From Mycolicibacterium sp. MU0053 (GTDB lineage: Bacteria; Actinomycetota; Actinomycetes; Mycobacteriales; Mycobacteriaceae), in assembly GCF_963378095.1 (NCBI RefSeq), contig NZ_OY726397.1, positions 372,001 to 436,000 on the forward strand: DNA of 64,000 bases, in the 5' to 3' direction. Shown here in pieces: positions 28,954 through 38,439 of this stretch; within the stretch, counting starts at the first letter, position 1; each line of letters opens with the position of its first letter. The notes below the pieces were generated by a model, which saw only the letters and a program-made list of their open reading frames with translations, searched no databases and was not told the origin of the DNA. The position numbers and the translations under genes are program-made.

Positions 28954-30372
28954 GTGACCGACCGCGGTAGCCAACTCGAGGGCTTGAGGCTGCACGACAC
29001 CATGACGGGTGCCGTGCGAGACTTCGTCCCAGTGCGTCCCGGGCACGCCTCCATCTACCTGTGCGGCGCCACCGTGCAGGGGCTGCCGCACATCGGTCAC
29101 GTGCGCAGCGGGGTGGCCTTCGACGTCCTGCGCCGCTGGTTGCTGGCCAAGGGCTACGACGTCGCCTTCATTCGCAATGTCACCGACATCGACGACAAGA
29201 TTCTCACCAAGGCCGCTGCCGCGGGCCGGCCGTGGTGGGAGTGGGCTGCCACCCACGAGCGCGCCTTTTCGGCCGCCTACGACGCGCTGGGGGTGCTGCC
29301 GCCGTCGGCTGAGCCCCGCGCCACCGGCCACATCACGCAGATCGTCGAACTGATCGAGCGCCTGATTGATAAGGGCCACGCCTACGCCGGCGGCGGCGAC
29401 GTCTACTTCGACGTGTTGAGCTGCCCCGAATACGGGGCGCTGTCGGGACATCGGATCGATGACGTGCACCAGGGCGAGGGCGTCGCGACCGGCAAGCGCG
29501 ATCAACGTGACTTCACCCTGTGGAAGGGCGCCAAGCCCGGTGAGCCGTCCTGGCCCACCCCGTGGGGTCGGGGGCGGCCTGGTTGGCATTCCGAGTGCGT
29601 GGCCATGGCCCACGAATACCTGGGTTCCACCTTCGACATCCACTGCGGCGGCATGGATCTGGTGTTCCCGCATCACGAGAATGAAATCGCCCAGGCCTGC
29701 GCGGCCGGCGACGGCTTCGCCCAGTACTGGCTGCACAACGGCTGGGTCACCATGGGCGGCGAGAAGATGAGCAAGTCGCTGGGCAACGTGTTGTCCATTC
29801 CTGCGGTGCTGCAACGGGTCCGGCCCGCCGAACTGCGCTACTACCTGGGCAGCGCGCACTACCGGTCGATGTTGGAATTCTCCGAGCACGCGCTGCAGGA
29901 TGCGGTCAAGGCCTACGCCGGTGTCGAGGACTTCCTGCACCGGGTCCGGGTCCGGGTCGGCGCGGTCGCCCCGGGTGATTGGACCGACCGGTTCGCGGCC
30001 GCCCTCGATGACGACCTCGCCGTGCCCATCGCGCTGGCAGAGATCCACAACGCCCGCGCCGACGGGAACCGCGCGCTGGACGCGGGTGACCATGACGGCG
30101 CCCTGGCGCAGGCCGCCGCCATCCGGGCCATGATGGGCATCCTGGGCTGCGATCCGCTGGACGAGCATTGGGTGTCCCGCGACGAGACGTCGGCGGCGCT
30201 GGCCGCGGTCGACACGCTCGTGCACTGGGCGCTCGAGAGCCGCACCGAGGCACGCGCGCAACGCGACTGGGAACAAGCAGACCGGATCAGAGACCGCCTC
30301 AAAGAGGCCGGTATCGAAGTGACCGACACCGCTGACGGTCCGCAGTGGTCTCTGGTGGACAGGAATACATGA
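28954..30372 (+). CDS. cysS: Cysteinyl-tRNA synthetase
   Basis: 472 residues, class I. The zinc-binding Cys lies in [15 protein letters not shown], which also contains the HIGH motif (near residues 36-42). KMSKSLGN lies near 270. WHSEC and HHENEIAQ supply further zinc and substrate residues. GTG 28954 is chosen from homology; the frame extends to 28576 as a shadow of ispF. The stop (TGA 30370-30372) overlaps the rlmB start, so the two are translationally coupled. The mycothiol paralogue MshC lacks the C-terminal tRNA-binding part seen here, which identifies this as CysS. Confidence 0.97.
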   Translation: MTDRGSQLEGLRLHDTMTGAVRDFVPVRPGHASIYLCGATVQGLPHIGHVRSGVAFDVLRRWLLAKGYDVAFIRNVTDIDDKILTKAAAAGRPWWEWAATHERAFSAAYDALGVLPPSAEPRATGHITQIVELIERLIDKGHAYAGGGDVYFDVLSCPEYGALSGHRIDDVHQGEGVATGKRDQRDFTLWKGAKPGEPSWPTPWGRGRPGWHSECVAMAHEYLGSTFDIHCGGMDLVFPHHENEIAQACAAGDGFAQYWLHNGWVTMGGEKMSKSLGNVLSIPAVLQRVRPAELRYYLGSAHYRSMLEFSEHALQDAVKAYAGVEDFLHRVRVRVGAVAPGDWTDRFAAALDDDLAVPIALAEIHNARADGNRALDAGDHDGALAQAAAIRAMMGILGCDPLDEHWVSRDETSAALAAVDTLVHWALESRTEARAQRDWEQADRIRDRLKEAGIEVTDTADGPQWSLVDRNT

Positions 30373-31316
30373 TGGCCGGCAACTCACAACGGCGCGGCGC
30401 GATCCGCAAGGCCGGAACCAAGAAGGGCCCCACGGTCGGCTCGGGTGGCGTCCGCCGCCGTGGCCTCGAGGGGCGCGGGGCGACACCGCCGGCCCACAAG
30501 CGGCCCCACCACCCCGCGGCCAAGAAGGCCAACCGAGTCGCACGGCAGCAACAGGGCCGGCCCAAGAAAACCGACGACACCGAGATTGTCCTGGGCCGCA
30601 ACCCGGTGCTGGAATGCCTGCGCGCCGGGGTTCCGGCCACCGCGCTCTACGTCGCCGTCGGCACCGAGAACGACGAGCGGCTCACCGAATCCGTCAGCCG
30701 CGCCGCCGATGCCGGGATCGCGATCCTCGAAGTCGCTCGCATCGACCTGGACCGGATGAGCACCAACGGCCTGCATCAGGGCATTGCCCTGCAGGTGCCG
30801 CCCTACGCCTACGCCCATCCCGACGATCTGTTGCGGGCGGCGTCCAGCGACTCCGAGCCCGCGCTGTTGGCGGCGCTCGACAACATCTCCGATCCGCGCA
30901 ACCTCGGCGCCATCGTGCGATCGGTCGCGGCCTTCGGCGGCCACGGCGTACTGATTCCGCAGCGACGCTCTGCATCGGTGACCGCGGTGGCCTGGCGTAC
31001 CAGTGCCGGTGCGGCCGCGCGCACGCCGGTGGCGCGGGCAACGAATCTCACTCGCACCTTGAAGGATTGGGCCTCCTCCGGTCTGCAGGTGATCGGTCTG
31101 GATGCCGAGGGCGACATCACCGTCGACGAACTCGACGGCAGCCGTCCGACCGTCGTGGTGGTGGGCTCGGAAGGCAAGGGGCTGTCGCGTCTGGTGCGGC
31201 AGAACTGCGACGCCATCGTCTCGATCCCGATGGCCGGGCCCACCGAATCGTTGAACGCGTCGGTGGCCGCGGGGGTCGTGCTCGCCGAGATCGCGCGCCA
31301 GCGCCGCCGCGCCTGA
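30369..31316 (+). CDS. rlmB: 23S rRNA (guanosine-2'-O-)-methyltransferase RlmB (SpoU family)
   Basis: 315 residues from the first of two tandem ATGs (30369 and 30372). An N-terminal basic, Gly/Lys/Arg-rich extension of about 75 residues precedes the RNA-binding substrate domain. The SPOUT knot follows: motif 1 [13 protein letters not shown] near 180, motif 2 [14 protein letters not shown] near 270, motif 3 [18 protein letters not shown] near 290. It methylates the 2'-OH of a 23S guanosine (Gm2251 type). The start overlaps the cysS stop. The Arg/Lys-rich N-terminus is characteristic of the actinobacterial form. Confidence 0.95.
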   Translation: MMAGNSQRRGAIRKAGTKKGPTVGSGGVRRRGLEGRGATPPAHKRPHHPAAKKANRVARQQQGRPKKTDDTEIVLGRNPVLECLRAGVPATALYVAVGTENDERLTESVSRAADAGIAILEVARIDLDRMSTNGLHQGIALQVPPYAYAHPDDLLRAASSDSEPALLAALDNISDPRNLGAIVRSVAAFGGHGVLIPQRRSASVTAVAWRTSAGAAARTPVARATNLTRTLKDWASSGLQVIGLDAEGDITVDELDGSRPTVVVVGSEGKGLSRLVRQNCDAIVSIPMAGPTESLNASVAAGVVLAEIARQRRRA

Positions 31317-31320
31317 CCCG

Positions 31321-32241
31321 TCAGCGCCAGGGGTCCGCGCGCCGCCACACGTTGGGCAGGTGCAGGGCAGCCTGGTCCTCGGCCGCCAGTGCGCCCAGCA
31401 CCCGCAGCGAGACATCCAGATCGTCAACGGCGTAAGGCAAGGCGCGCAACGGCTTCGACAACGGTCGGAAGAAGTCGTCCCAGTGGATGCCGATCACGGT
31501 CCGGGCTCCGACGGCCCGAACCGTCTCCTGCCAGTACTGCCGCAGATAGGACTCGGGCTGTAGGCCCAGCTGGCCCAGCCCCAGATAGGCGACCTCCGCG
31601 CGGTGTCCGGCGAGCGCACCGACCCGATAACCGGCGCTGCCCTGGATCAGACAGCGTCGTCCGGTGCGCCGGTGCGACACCAGTGTCGACCAGGTCTCCC
31701 CACAGCGATACGCCGACACCCGCACCGGGGGATGCACCGGTGCGGTGATCTCGCCCGGATACCGATCCGGCGGACAGTGCTGCGATTCGACGAGCGTCAC
31801 CTCGAAGTCGCCCACGAGGAGCGGATCGCCGGGCACCGCGACGGCGATCCGCTCGTCGGGTAGGCCATGGCCGCGGCCGACGTGCGCGGTGGACGCGCCG
31901 CCGATCAGCAGGGCGCCGGTGCGCGCGGCGACCACCGCCGAATCCAGCACGTGGTCGTAGTGGCTGTGTACCGGCAGCACCGCCGCCAACCGCTGCACCC
32001 CCAGCCTCGCCAGGCAGCCGTCGATTCGCGCCTTCGACGGCGCGATCCGTCCCAACCCCACCCGGGCCAGGCTGGGTCGGGAAAAGAACCCGTCGGTCAG
32101 CACCGCGGTGCTGCCGTCGTCGATGAGCAGCGTCGAGACACCCAGCCAGGTGATCGTCAGTTCGGAGTCGGCCGTCGCGGTGGGAACCGCGAACCGCTCG
32201 GAGTGCCGCCGCAGATCGGGACGGCCGGGCTTGAGGCGCAT
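31321..32241 (-). CDS. MBL-fold metallohydrolase
   Basis: 306 residues. Metallo-beta-lactamase fold of the UlaG/NAPE-PLD-like class. The metal motif is VHSHYDHVLDS (H-x-H-x-D-H) near residues 92-98. A later His (ESQHCPP) near 152 and GIHWDDF near 260 complete the two-metal site. ATG at 32239-32241 overlaps the stop of the upstream pxpA by one base (TCAT on the plus strand), so the two are translationally coupled. M. tuberculosis Rv3577 is an MBL-fold protein at a similar place. The substrate is unknown; the coupling to 5-oxoprolinase is notable. Confidence 0.88.
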   Translation of the reverse strand: MRLKPGRPDLRRHSERFAVPTATADSELTITWLGVSTLLIDDGSTAVLTDGFFSRPSLARVGLGRIAPSKARIDGCLARLGVQRLAAVLPVHSHYDHVLDSAVVAARTGALLIGGASTAHVGRGHGLPDERIAVAVPGDPLLVGDFEVTLVESQHCPPDRYPGEITAPVHPPVRVSAYRCGETWSTLVSHRRTGRRCLIQGSAGYRVGALAGHRAEVAYLGLGQLGLQPESYLRQYWQETVRAVGARTVIGIHWDDFFRPLSKPLRALPYAVDDLDVSLRVLGALAAEDQAALHLPNVWRRADPWR

Positions 32242-32999
32242 CAGACGAACGCCGAGACGTCGATGCCCTCGCCGACCAGTCGGCCCCGTACGGCGTGCGC
32301 GATCTGCACGGCATCGGGTGAATCGCCGTGCACGCAAATGGATTCGACGTCGGCGGCAATCGACGATCCGTCGATCGCGATGACCCGCCCGGTCCGGACC
32401 ATCGAGATTATCCGCTCGGCGATCTCGGCGCTGTCGTGCAGCACCGCGCCGGGTTCACGACGGGAGACCAATCGGCCGTCGGGCCGGTAGGCCCGGTCGG
32501 CGAAAACCTCGGCTACGGTCCGCAATCCGAGCTCGCGGGCCTCGGCGAAGAACGCCGAGCCGGACATCCCGAGGACCGGGAGTTCCGGGTCCACCGCGTG
32601 CACCGCGCGGGCCACCGCGCGCGCCTGCTCCTGATGGGTGACTATCGAGTTATAGAGCGCGCCATGAGGTTTGACGTACCGCACCGATGTCCCGGCGGCG
32701 CGTGCCAGAGCTTGCAGCGCGCCAATCTGGTAGATGATGTCGGCGGTCAACTCGTCGGGTTCCACGTCGATGAAGCGGCGGCCGAAACCGGACAGATCCT
32801 GGTAGCTCACCTGGGCGCCGATCGACACCGCGCGGTTGGCCGCCGCGGCGCAGACCTGCGCCAGCCGCGCCGGGTTGCCGGCGTGGAAACCGCACGCCAA
32901 GTTCGCACTCGAGACCACGTCCAGCATCGCGGCATCGTCACCGAGTTCCCAGATGCCGAACCCCTCGCCCAGATCGGCGTTGAGATCAACTGCGCCCAT
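32241..32999 (-). CDS. pxpA: 5-oxoprolinase subunit A (LamB/YcsF family)
   Basis: 252 residues. LamB/YcsF family: N-terminal DLNADLGEGFG, then ANLACGFHAGNP near residue 33, SYQDLSGFGRR near 65, and VKPHGALYN near 118 are the family landmarks. PxpA with PxpB and PxpC splits 5-oxoproline to glutamate in an ATP-dependent reaction. No pxpB or pxpC is visible in this window, so the partner must be elsewhere or the protein acts alone. It is translated upstream of, and overlapping, the MBL hydrolase. ATG at 32997-32999 is chosen from the family N-terminus. Confidence 0.93.
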   Translation of the reverse strand: MGAVDLNADLGEGFGIWELGDDAAMLDVVSSANLACGFHAGNPARLAQVCAAAANRAVSIGAQVSYQDLSGFGRRFIDVEPDELTADIIYQIGALQALARAAGTSVRYVKPHGALYNSIVTHQEQARAVARAVHAVDPELPVLGMSGSAFFAEARELGLRTVAEVFADRAYRPDGRLVSRREPGAVLHDSAEIAERIISMVRTGRVIAIDGSSIAADVESICVHGDSPDAVQIAHAVRGRLVGEGIDVSAFV

Positions 33000-33055
33000 G
33001 CTCCCCAGCGTAAGGCGCGATGTCTTGCCGGGGACCCTCCGCTCGCGATCCTTAT

Positions 33056-33070
33056 TGCAAACGGTTATCG
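33056..33070 (+). promoter_or_regulatory. Candidate Zur box upstream of znuA
   Basis: TGCAAACGGTTATCG resembles the TGATAATnnTTATCA-like Zur consensus at 10 of 15 positions; GTTATC is repeated immediately after. It lies 9 bases before the znuA ATG. The region is the most AT-rich in its surroundings. The assignment is tentative; iron or manganese regulators are possible. Confidence 0.4.
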
Positions 33071-33078
33071 TTATCGCC

Positions 33079-34059
33079 ATGCGGATGACGAAATCCTCGA
33101 AGCTGGGTGCCGCCGCGGTGGTGGCGCTGCTGACCCCGGGGCTGCTGGCGGGGTGCGGCGCGGACAAGCCGTCCGCCACCGGCGCCGACGCTGCGGGCGA
33201 CTGCCCGACCTCCCCGGTCGACGTCCTGGTCAGCGTGGATCAATGGGGCGACATCGTGTCCCAACTCGGCGGCGACTGCGCGCAGGTGCGGACCGTGCTC
33301 GCCGGCTCGTCGGCGGATCCACACGATTACGAACCCGCCCCCTCGGATGCCATCGCCTTCGAGGGAGCCCAGTTGGTGGTCGTCAATGGCGGGCACTACG
33401 ACGCTTGGGCCGCGAAGCTGGCTGCGTCCTCGGCCCCCGATGCCCCGCTGATCAGCGCGGTGGATCTGGACAGCGACGACACCGATCACGACCACTCGCA
33501 CGACGGTGCGCACGACCACGACCACGCGGGGAATCCGCACGCGTGGTATCGGCCGGCAGCGGTGACGGCGCTGGCCGACGCCGTCACCGCGGAGTTGAGC
33601 CGGCTGTCCCCCGAGGCCGAAACCTACTTCGAGGCGCGCCGCACCGAGTTCGACGAACGGCTGCGCGACTATCACGCGCTGATCGATACGCTGCGGGCCG
33701 AGGCCGCCGGCAAGACCTACGCGGCCACCGAGACGGTGTTCGACGAGATGGCGGCGGCGGCGGGGCTGCAGGACCGCACCCCGGCCGGGTACCAGGCGGC
33801 CGCGAGCAACGAGACCGACCCCTCACCGGCGGACCTGGCCGCGCTGTTGGGCCTGCTCGAAGGCGGCGGCGTCGACGTGCTGATCGTCAACACCCAGACC
33901 GAGGGTGCGGTACCCGATCAGGTGCGCGGCGCCGCGCGGGCCGGCGGCGTCCCGGTGGTCGAGGTCACCGAAACGGTGGCGCCGGGCTCGGATTCGTTCC
34001 AGGCTTGGCAGGTGGATCAACTCACTGCACTGGCCGAGGCCCTCGGTGTCCCCGCCTGA
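33079..34059 (+). CDS. znuA: Metal ABC transporter substrate-binding lipoprotein (ZnuA-like)
   Basis: 326 residues. Signal with lipobox LLAGC near residues 22-26. The cluster A-I solute-binding fold has metal His residues in SADPHDYEPAP and GNPHAWYRP. A His/Asp-rich flexible loop (DDTDHDHSHDGAHDHDHAG) around residues 134-152 is characteristic of zinc-specific ZnuA rather than manganese MntA/PsaA. ATG 33079 is the start; another ATG lies two codons later. It overlaps the ATPase gene by 14 bases. It delivers Zn2+ to the ZnuBC permease. Confidence 0.92.
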   Translation: MRMTKSSKLGAAAVVALLTPGLLAGCGADKPSATGADAAGDCPTSPVDVLVSVDQWGDIVSQLGGDCAQVRTVLAGSSADPHDYEPAPSDAIAFEGAQLVVVNGGHYDAWAAKLAASSAPDAPLISAVDLDSDDTDHDHSHDGAHDHDHAGNPHAWYRPAAVTALADAVTAELSRLSPEAETYFEARRTEFDERLRDYHALIDTLRAEAAGKTYAATETVFDEMAAAAGLQDRTPAGYQAAASNETDPSPADLAALLGLLEGGGVDVLIVNTQTEGAVPDQVRGAARAGGVPVVEVTETVAPGSDSFQAWQVDQLTALAEALGVPA

Positions 34060-34837
34060 CCCGGGCGCGGACCGCACGCCGGCGCTCTCGTTCGATGACG
34101 TGAGCGTGGTTCGGGGTGGACGACTGATCTGGTCCGAGGGCACCTTCGAGGTACCCGCCGGCGGCATCACCGCGATCATCGGCCCCAGCGGATCCGGGAA
34201 GACGACGCTGCTGCAGGTGTTGTTGGGCCTGTTGCCGGTGGCCTCGGGAACCGTGCGGGTGCTGGGTGAAGAGCCGGGTGAGGCCACCGGTTCCATCGGA
34301 TACGTACCGCAGAACTATGCGCGCGCGGCGGGTAATGCCATCCGTGCCTGTGACGCTGTGCTGCTCGGGTTGACCGGACCCCGCTGGGGATTCGGCCGCA
34401 CGACCGCAGCACAACGCACCCGGGTGGACGAGGTGCTCGCGGCGTTGGACGCCGAATCCTTCGCCCAGCGTCGGCTGTCTCAACTGTCCGGTGGGCAGCG
34501 CCAACGCATCGCGATTGCGGAGGCGTTGGTGACCAGGCCGCCGTTGCTGATCCTGGACGAGCCGCTCACCTCGCTCGACATCCGCAACCAGCGCGACATC
34601 GTGGGGTTGTTGGCCCGGGTGCGCGACAACTTCGGCGTCACGATCCTGGTGGTGGCGCACGATCTGAACCCGCTGCTGAGTGTGCTGGACAGCGCGATCT
34701 ATCTGCTCGACGGGCACGCGCACTTCAACACCATGGACGAGGTGGTCGACGACCACCTGTTGAGCCATCTGTACGGCACCTCCATCCAGGTGGTCCACAC
34801 CCCGCAGGGCGAGCTGTACGTGCGAAGCATCGGATGA
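34046..34837 (+). CDS. znuC: Metal ABC transporter ATP-binding protein (ZnuC-like)
   Basis: 263 residues. Walker A GPSGSGKTT near residue 47, Q-loop VPQNY, signature LSGGQRQR near 150, Walker B LLILDEPL, and switch His in VVAHD near 200. GTG 34046 overlaps the preceding znuA by 14 bases. The start of the permease gene overlaps its stop by four bases (ATGA). All features are those of metal-type ABC ATPases (cluster A-I). No defect is visible. Confidence 0.93.
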   Translation: MSPPDPGADRTPALSFDDVSVVRGGRLIWSEGTFEVPAGGITAIIGPSGSGKTTLLQVLLGLLPVASGTVRVLGEEPGEATGSIGYVPQNYARAAGNAIRACDAVLLGLTGPRWGFGRTTAAQRTRVDEVLAALDAESFAQRRLSQLSGGQRQRIAIAEALVTRPPLLILDEPLTSLDIRNQRDIVGLLARVRDNFGVTILVVAHDLNPLLSVLDSAIYLLDGHAHFNTMDEVVDDHLLSHLYGTSIQVVHTPQGELYVRSIG

Positions 34838-35739
34838 ATACTTCCGTGATTGCCATTGGCTACCAACAGCAGTGGTGGGACATCCTCACCTCGCACTTCA
34901 TGCAGAATGCCCTGCTGGGCGGCACTTTGGTGGCGTTGTCGGCCGGTCTGATCGGGTACTTCACCGTCGTGCGCAACAGTGCCTTCGCCGCACATGCCCT
35001 GGCCCACATCGGATTTCCCGGGGCCACGGGTGCGGTGCTGCTCGGCCTGCCGGTCACCCTCGGGCTGGCGGTGTTCTGCATCGGCGGCGCCCTGGTGATC
35101 GGCGCGCTGGGCAAGCGCGCCGACGACCGCGAGGTCGCGACCGGCACGGTGCTGGCCGCGGCCACCGGCCTGGGCTTGTTCTTCGGTTCGCTGGCGACCA
35201 AGGGCAGCAGCACCGTCACCAACGTGCTGTTCGGCAACCTGCTGGCCGTGACCGATGAGCAGCTGCTGGTGTTCGCGGCTGCCGTCGTCGTGCTGGCCGC
35301 GGTGATCGCGTTCGTCTACCGCCCCCTGCTGTTCGCGTCGGTCAACGCCGAGGTCGCCGAGGCCAAGGGCGTTCCGGTGCGACTGCTCTCGGTGATCTTC
35401 ATGGTGCTGCTGGGTCTGGCGGTGACCATGGCCGTGCAGGCGGTGGGGACGCTGCTGCTCTTCGCGTTGGTGGTCACCCCGGCCGCCACGGCGATCATGC
35501 TGACGGCCCGTCCCGGGGTGGCGATGGCGCTGTCCACCGCGCTGTCGGTGTTCTCGGTGTGGCTCGGGTTGACCATGTCGGCGATGTTCAACCTGCCGCC
35601 GAGCTTCGTGATCGTGACCATCGTGACCCTGATCTGGCTGCTGGTCTGGGCGGTCGCGCACCGCACCGACGGCAGCCGCCGAACTCCCGGCGCCGGCCAG
35701 GGCGTCGGCTCTGCAACCGAGGGGTCGGCAATCGGCTAG
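34834..35739 (+). CDS. znuB: Metal ABC transporter permease (ZnuB-like)
   Basis: 301 residues with about eight to nine transmembrane helices. The ABC-3 family landmarks GTLVALSAGLIGYFTVVRNSAFAAHALAHIGFPG (N-terminal) and AVGTLLLFALVVTPAATA (C-terminal part) are recognisable. It forms the membrane channel for ZnuA-delivered metal. The C-terminal 40 residues are hydrophilic. The LacI regulator gene follows by 11 bases on the same strand. Confidence 0.93.
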   Translation: MNTSVIAIGYQQQWWDILTSHFMQNALLGGTLVALSAGLIGYFTVVRNSAFAAHALAHIGFPGATGAVLLGLPVTLGLAVFCIGGALVIGALGKRADDREVATGTVLAAATGLGLFFGSLATKGSSTVTNVLFGNLLAVTDEQLLVFAAAVVVLAAVIAFVYRPLLFASVNAEVAEAKGVPVRLLSVIFMVLLGLAVTMAVQAVGTLLLFALVVTPAATAIMLTARPGVAMALSTALSVFSVWLGLTMSAMFNLPPSFVIVTIVTLIWLLVWAVAHRTDGSRRTPGAGQGVGSATEGSAIG

Positions 35740-35742
35740 CCT
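35737..35742 (+). promoter_or_regulatory. Leaderless -10 element of LacI-family gene
   Basis: TAGCCT overlaps the znuB stop codon and is followed by eight bases and the ATG at 35751. Confidence 0.45.
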
Positions 35743-35750
35743 CACCGAGC

Positions 35751-36854
35751 ATGGCCAGAAGTCCCACGCCCCGGCGCCGGGCCACGCTGGCTTCGTTGGC
35801 CGCCGAGCTCAAGGTTTCGCGGACCACGATCTCCAACGCCTACAACCGGCCGGACCAACTTTCGGCCGATCTGCGGGAGCGGATCCTGGCGACGGCCAAG
35901 CGACTCGGCTACGCGGGACCGGATCCGGTGGCGCGTTCGCTGCGTACCCGAAAGGCCCGCGCGGTCGGACTGGTGATCACCGAGCCGCTGACCTATGCGT
36001 TCAGCGACCCGGCGGCGCTGGACTTCGTGGCGGGCCTGGCCGATACCTGCGAGGAGATGGGGCAGGGCCTGCTGCTGGTGGCCGTCGGCCCCAGCCGCAG
36101 CATCGAGGAAGGCTCGGGCGCCGTGTTGGCCGCCGGGGTCGATGGCTTCATCGTCTACGCCGCGGCCGACGACGACCCCTATGTCGAGCTGGTGTTGCAG
36201 CGGCAGCTGCCGGTGGTGCTGATCGACCAGCCGAGTGCGGTGCCCGGTGCCTCGCGCGTCGGCATCGACGACCGAGCGGCCATGCGGGAGCTGGCCGACT
36301 ACGTCATCGGGTTGGGTCACCGCGAGATCGGCCTGTTGACCATGCGGCTCGGGCACGAGCGTCGATCCGGTGACACTCGGCAGGCGGCGTTGGTCAGCGC
36401 GGATCGCCTGCGGGACACCCGTTTTCGGGCCCAGGGTGAACGGATCGGCGGGGTGCGCGACGCAATGGCCGAAGCCGGCCTCGAGGTCGACAGCCTCACG
36501 ATCGTGGAGAGCTTCGCGCACGACGCGGTCGCCGGCGGCGCCGCGGCCGAACTCGCGTTGGCCGCCAATCCGCGGATCACCGCGCTCATGTGTACGGCCG
36601 ATGTGTTGGCCCTGTCGGCCATGGATTACTTGCGTGCGCGCGGCATTTATGTGCCTGGGCAGCTCTCGGTCACCGGCTTCGACGGCGTATCCGAGGCGCT
36701 CAAGCGAGGTTTGACCACCGTTGCGCAGCCGAGCTTCGAAAAGGGCAGGCGCGCCGGGAATCTGCTGCATGACCCGCCCCGATCCGGGCTGCCGGTACTC
36801 GAGGTCCTGCCGACCGAGCTGCTCCGCGGGCGCACCGCGGGCCTGCCCGGCTAA
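35751..36854 (+). CDS. LacI-family transcriptional regulator (Rv3575c-like)
   Basis: 367 residues. The N-terminal LacI helix-turn-helix covers about residues 12-60 (ATLASLAAELKVSRTTISNAYNRPDQLSADLRERI). A periplasmic-binding-protein-like sensor domain follows (about 68-360), in line with M. tuberculosis Rv3575c. The hinge (RTRKARAVGLV) is intact. An unusually long insert, about residues 205-230, precedes GERIGGVRDAM. Effector and targets are unknown. Adjacent genes for trehalose metabolism (otsB, convergent) make a sugar effector reasonable. The stop overlaps otsB on the other strand. Confidence 0.9.
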   Translation: MARSPTPRRRATLASLAAELKVSRTTISNAYNRPDQLSADLRERILATAKRLGYAGPDPVARSLRTRKARAVGLVITEPLTYAFSDPAALDFVAGLADTCEEMGQGLLLVAVGPSRSIEEGSGAVLAAGVDGFIVYAAADDDPYVELVLQRQLPVVLIDQPSAVPGASRVGIDDRAAMRELADYVIGLGHREIGLLTMRLGHERRSGDTRQAALVSADRLRDTRFRAQGERIGGVRDAMAEAGLEVDSLTIVESFAHDAVAGGAAAELALAANPRITALMCTADVLALSAMDYLRARGIYVPGQLSVTGFDGVSEALKRGLTTVAQPSFEKGRRAGNLLHDPPRSGLPVLEVLPTELLRGRTAGLPG

Positions 36855-37606
36855 CTGGCTGAGCGCCGCTCGGCCAGCAGCAGTTCCAGCGACGTCGACA
36901 CGTCGGTGGGGGCGTCTATCCGGTAGCCCGCCAGGGTGTCTCCGGGGCCGACCTTGATGCCGACGTCGCCGTCGCGCAGCCGACGAAAGGCCTTCTCGTC
37001 GGTGACGTCGTCGCCGAAATAGATGACCGCGGTCGCGCCGGCGCGCTCGCGCAGGATGTCGAGGGCCTCGCCTTTGTCGGTGGTGATCACGGCGAACTCG
37101 AGGACAGCCTTACCCGCGGTGGCCTCGGCGTCCCAGAATTTCGCGGCGGCCTCCGCGGCCGCCAACGCCGCCGCACCGTCTTCGGGGGTCGCGTTGCGCA
37201 CGTGCAGGGCCACGCTGGCGAGCTTGGGCTCGACCGTCACCCCCGGGTGACGCGCGGCGATCGCGGTCAACTCGGACTTGATGGTCGCCAGCGCGTCGGC
37301 GTCGATGTCCCGGATGAAGCCGGTGTTGAATTCGGCGCCGTGGCTGCCCACCAGCTGCACCGTGGGCGGCATCCCCGACAGCCTCGCCAGGTCGGTCAGC
37401 GCGCGGCCGGAGACCAGGGCGGCGGTCGTGCGGGGCAGTTCGGCGAGCGCCTGCAGTGCGGCGGCGGCCGCCGGCAGCGGCCGAGCGTCCGGCGGATGGC
37501 TGACGATCGGTGCCATCGTCCCGTCGAAGTCGCAAGCCACCAGCAGTTCCGGCGCCTGCGCCGCGGCGCGGAGCGCGGCGGAGACCTCGAGGGGCAGCTG
37601 GCTCAC
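36851..37606 (-). CDS. otsB: Trehalose-6-phosphate phosphatase
   Basis: 251 residues. HAD-superfamily phosphatase: nucleophile motif DFDGTMAPI near residues 26-34, motif II LVSGR, motif III with a Lys (NTGFIRD/KPKLA region), and motif IV GDDVTDEKAF near 210. It removes phosphate from trehalose 6-phosphate to give trehalose. GTG at 37604-37606 begins five bases after the kstR stop, so it is probably co-transcribed with kstR. M. tuberculosis has no otsB here, so this is a difference from the tuberculosis order. Confidence 0.92.
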   Translation of the reverse strand: MSQLPLEVSAALRAAAQAPELLVACDFDGTMAPIVSHPPDARPLPAAAAALQALAELPRTTAALVSGRALTDLARLSGMPPTVQLVGSHGAEFNTGFIRDIDADALATIKSELTAIAARHPGVTVEPKLASVALHVRNATPEDGAAALAAAEAAAKFWDAEATAGKAVLEFAVITTDKGEALDILRERAGATAVIYFGDDVTDEKAFRRLRDGDVGIKVGPGDTLAGYRIDAPTDVSTSLELLLAERRSAS

Positions 37607-37611
37607 CCGTC

Positions 37612-38283
37612 TCAGACCGCGGTCTGGGGCTCGGGCTGGTCGTCTCCGATGAGGAGTCGCACCGCGAGATCCAGGCGTTTGCTGACGTCGGTGGCCGAGG
37701 CGCGCCGGGTCAACCAGGCCAGCAGGTTGGACAGCCACACATCCGAGATCACCCGGGCGATGTGGTACTGATCCTCGGTCGGGTCGCCGTCGGCCATCGC
37801 CCTGGCGAACATCGAGTCGATGATCTTCTCGACGTGGTCGACCTCACCGGCCGCCGACGCATCGGCGAACACGTAGGCCCTGGTCATGGCCTCGGTGAGC
37901 AACGGGTTGCGCTGCATTGCCCGGTTGAGCTTGCTGACCATGAAGTTCAGTCGCTGGTAGGGCGTGCCACCGGTGAGCGCGGTGCGATCGGTCTTGGCGT
38001 CGATCCGCTCGAACTCGCGCGCCAGCGCCGAGACCAGCAGGTGCACCTTGGACGGGAAGTAGCGGTACAGCGTGCCCACGGCCACATCGGCACGGTCGGC
38101 CACCGCGCGCATCTGAACCGCCTCGTAGCCGCCCTTCGATGCGATCGCCATGGTCGCGTCGAGGATGCGCTTGCGGCGTTCGCGCTGGGCATCGGAGCCG
38201 AGTTCGGACTCGGCCAGCACAGCCACGGTCATGACCTCACGCGGTTGTGAACCGGTAGGTGTTGACTGCGAGTTGGCTGACAT
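37612..38283 (-). CDS. kstR: Cholesterol catabolism repressor KstR
   Basis: 223 residues. TetR-family repressor of the upper cholesterol pathway, which is released by 3-oxo-4-cholestenoyl-CoA-type ligands. The helix-turn-helix is around residues 33-80 (RRKRILDATMAIASKGGYEAVQMRAVADRADVAVGTLYRYF). The ligand domain is very close to M. tuberculosis KstR. ATG 38283 is used, with AGGAG 11 bases upstream; an internal Met at 38232 is an alternative that would match the shorter M. tuberculosis protein. An operator (38440-38453) lies in its upstream gap. otsB follows by five bases. Confidence 0.97.
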   Translation of the reverse strand: MSANSQSTPTGSQPREVMTVAVLAESELGSDAQRERRKRILDATMAIASKGGYEAVQMRAVADRADVAVGTLYRYFPSKVHLLVSALAREFERIDAKTDRTALTGGTPYQRLNFMVSKLNRAMQRNPLLTEAMTRAYVFADASAAGEVDHVEKIIDSMFARAMADGDPTEDQYHIARVISDVWLSNLLAWLTRRASATDVSKRLDLAVRLLIGDDQPEPQTAV

Positions 38284-38439
38284 CGGGCCGCTGGCTCCTT
38301 AGCTATGCGAATCTTCGGCAAACGATACTCGCGACAGACCCTCATCTCGTACCTCCGGCCCTCCCCGAGTGTCCCGGCGGGAGCAGTCAGCGGCGCTGCC
38401 GCGCTGGCATTCGACTTGACTACCGAACACTGGCAATAT

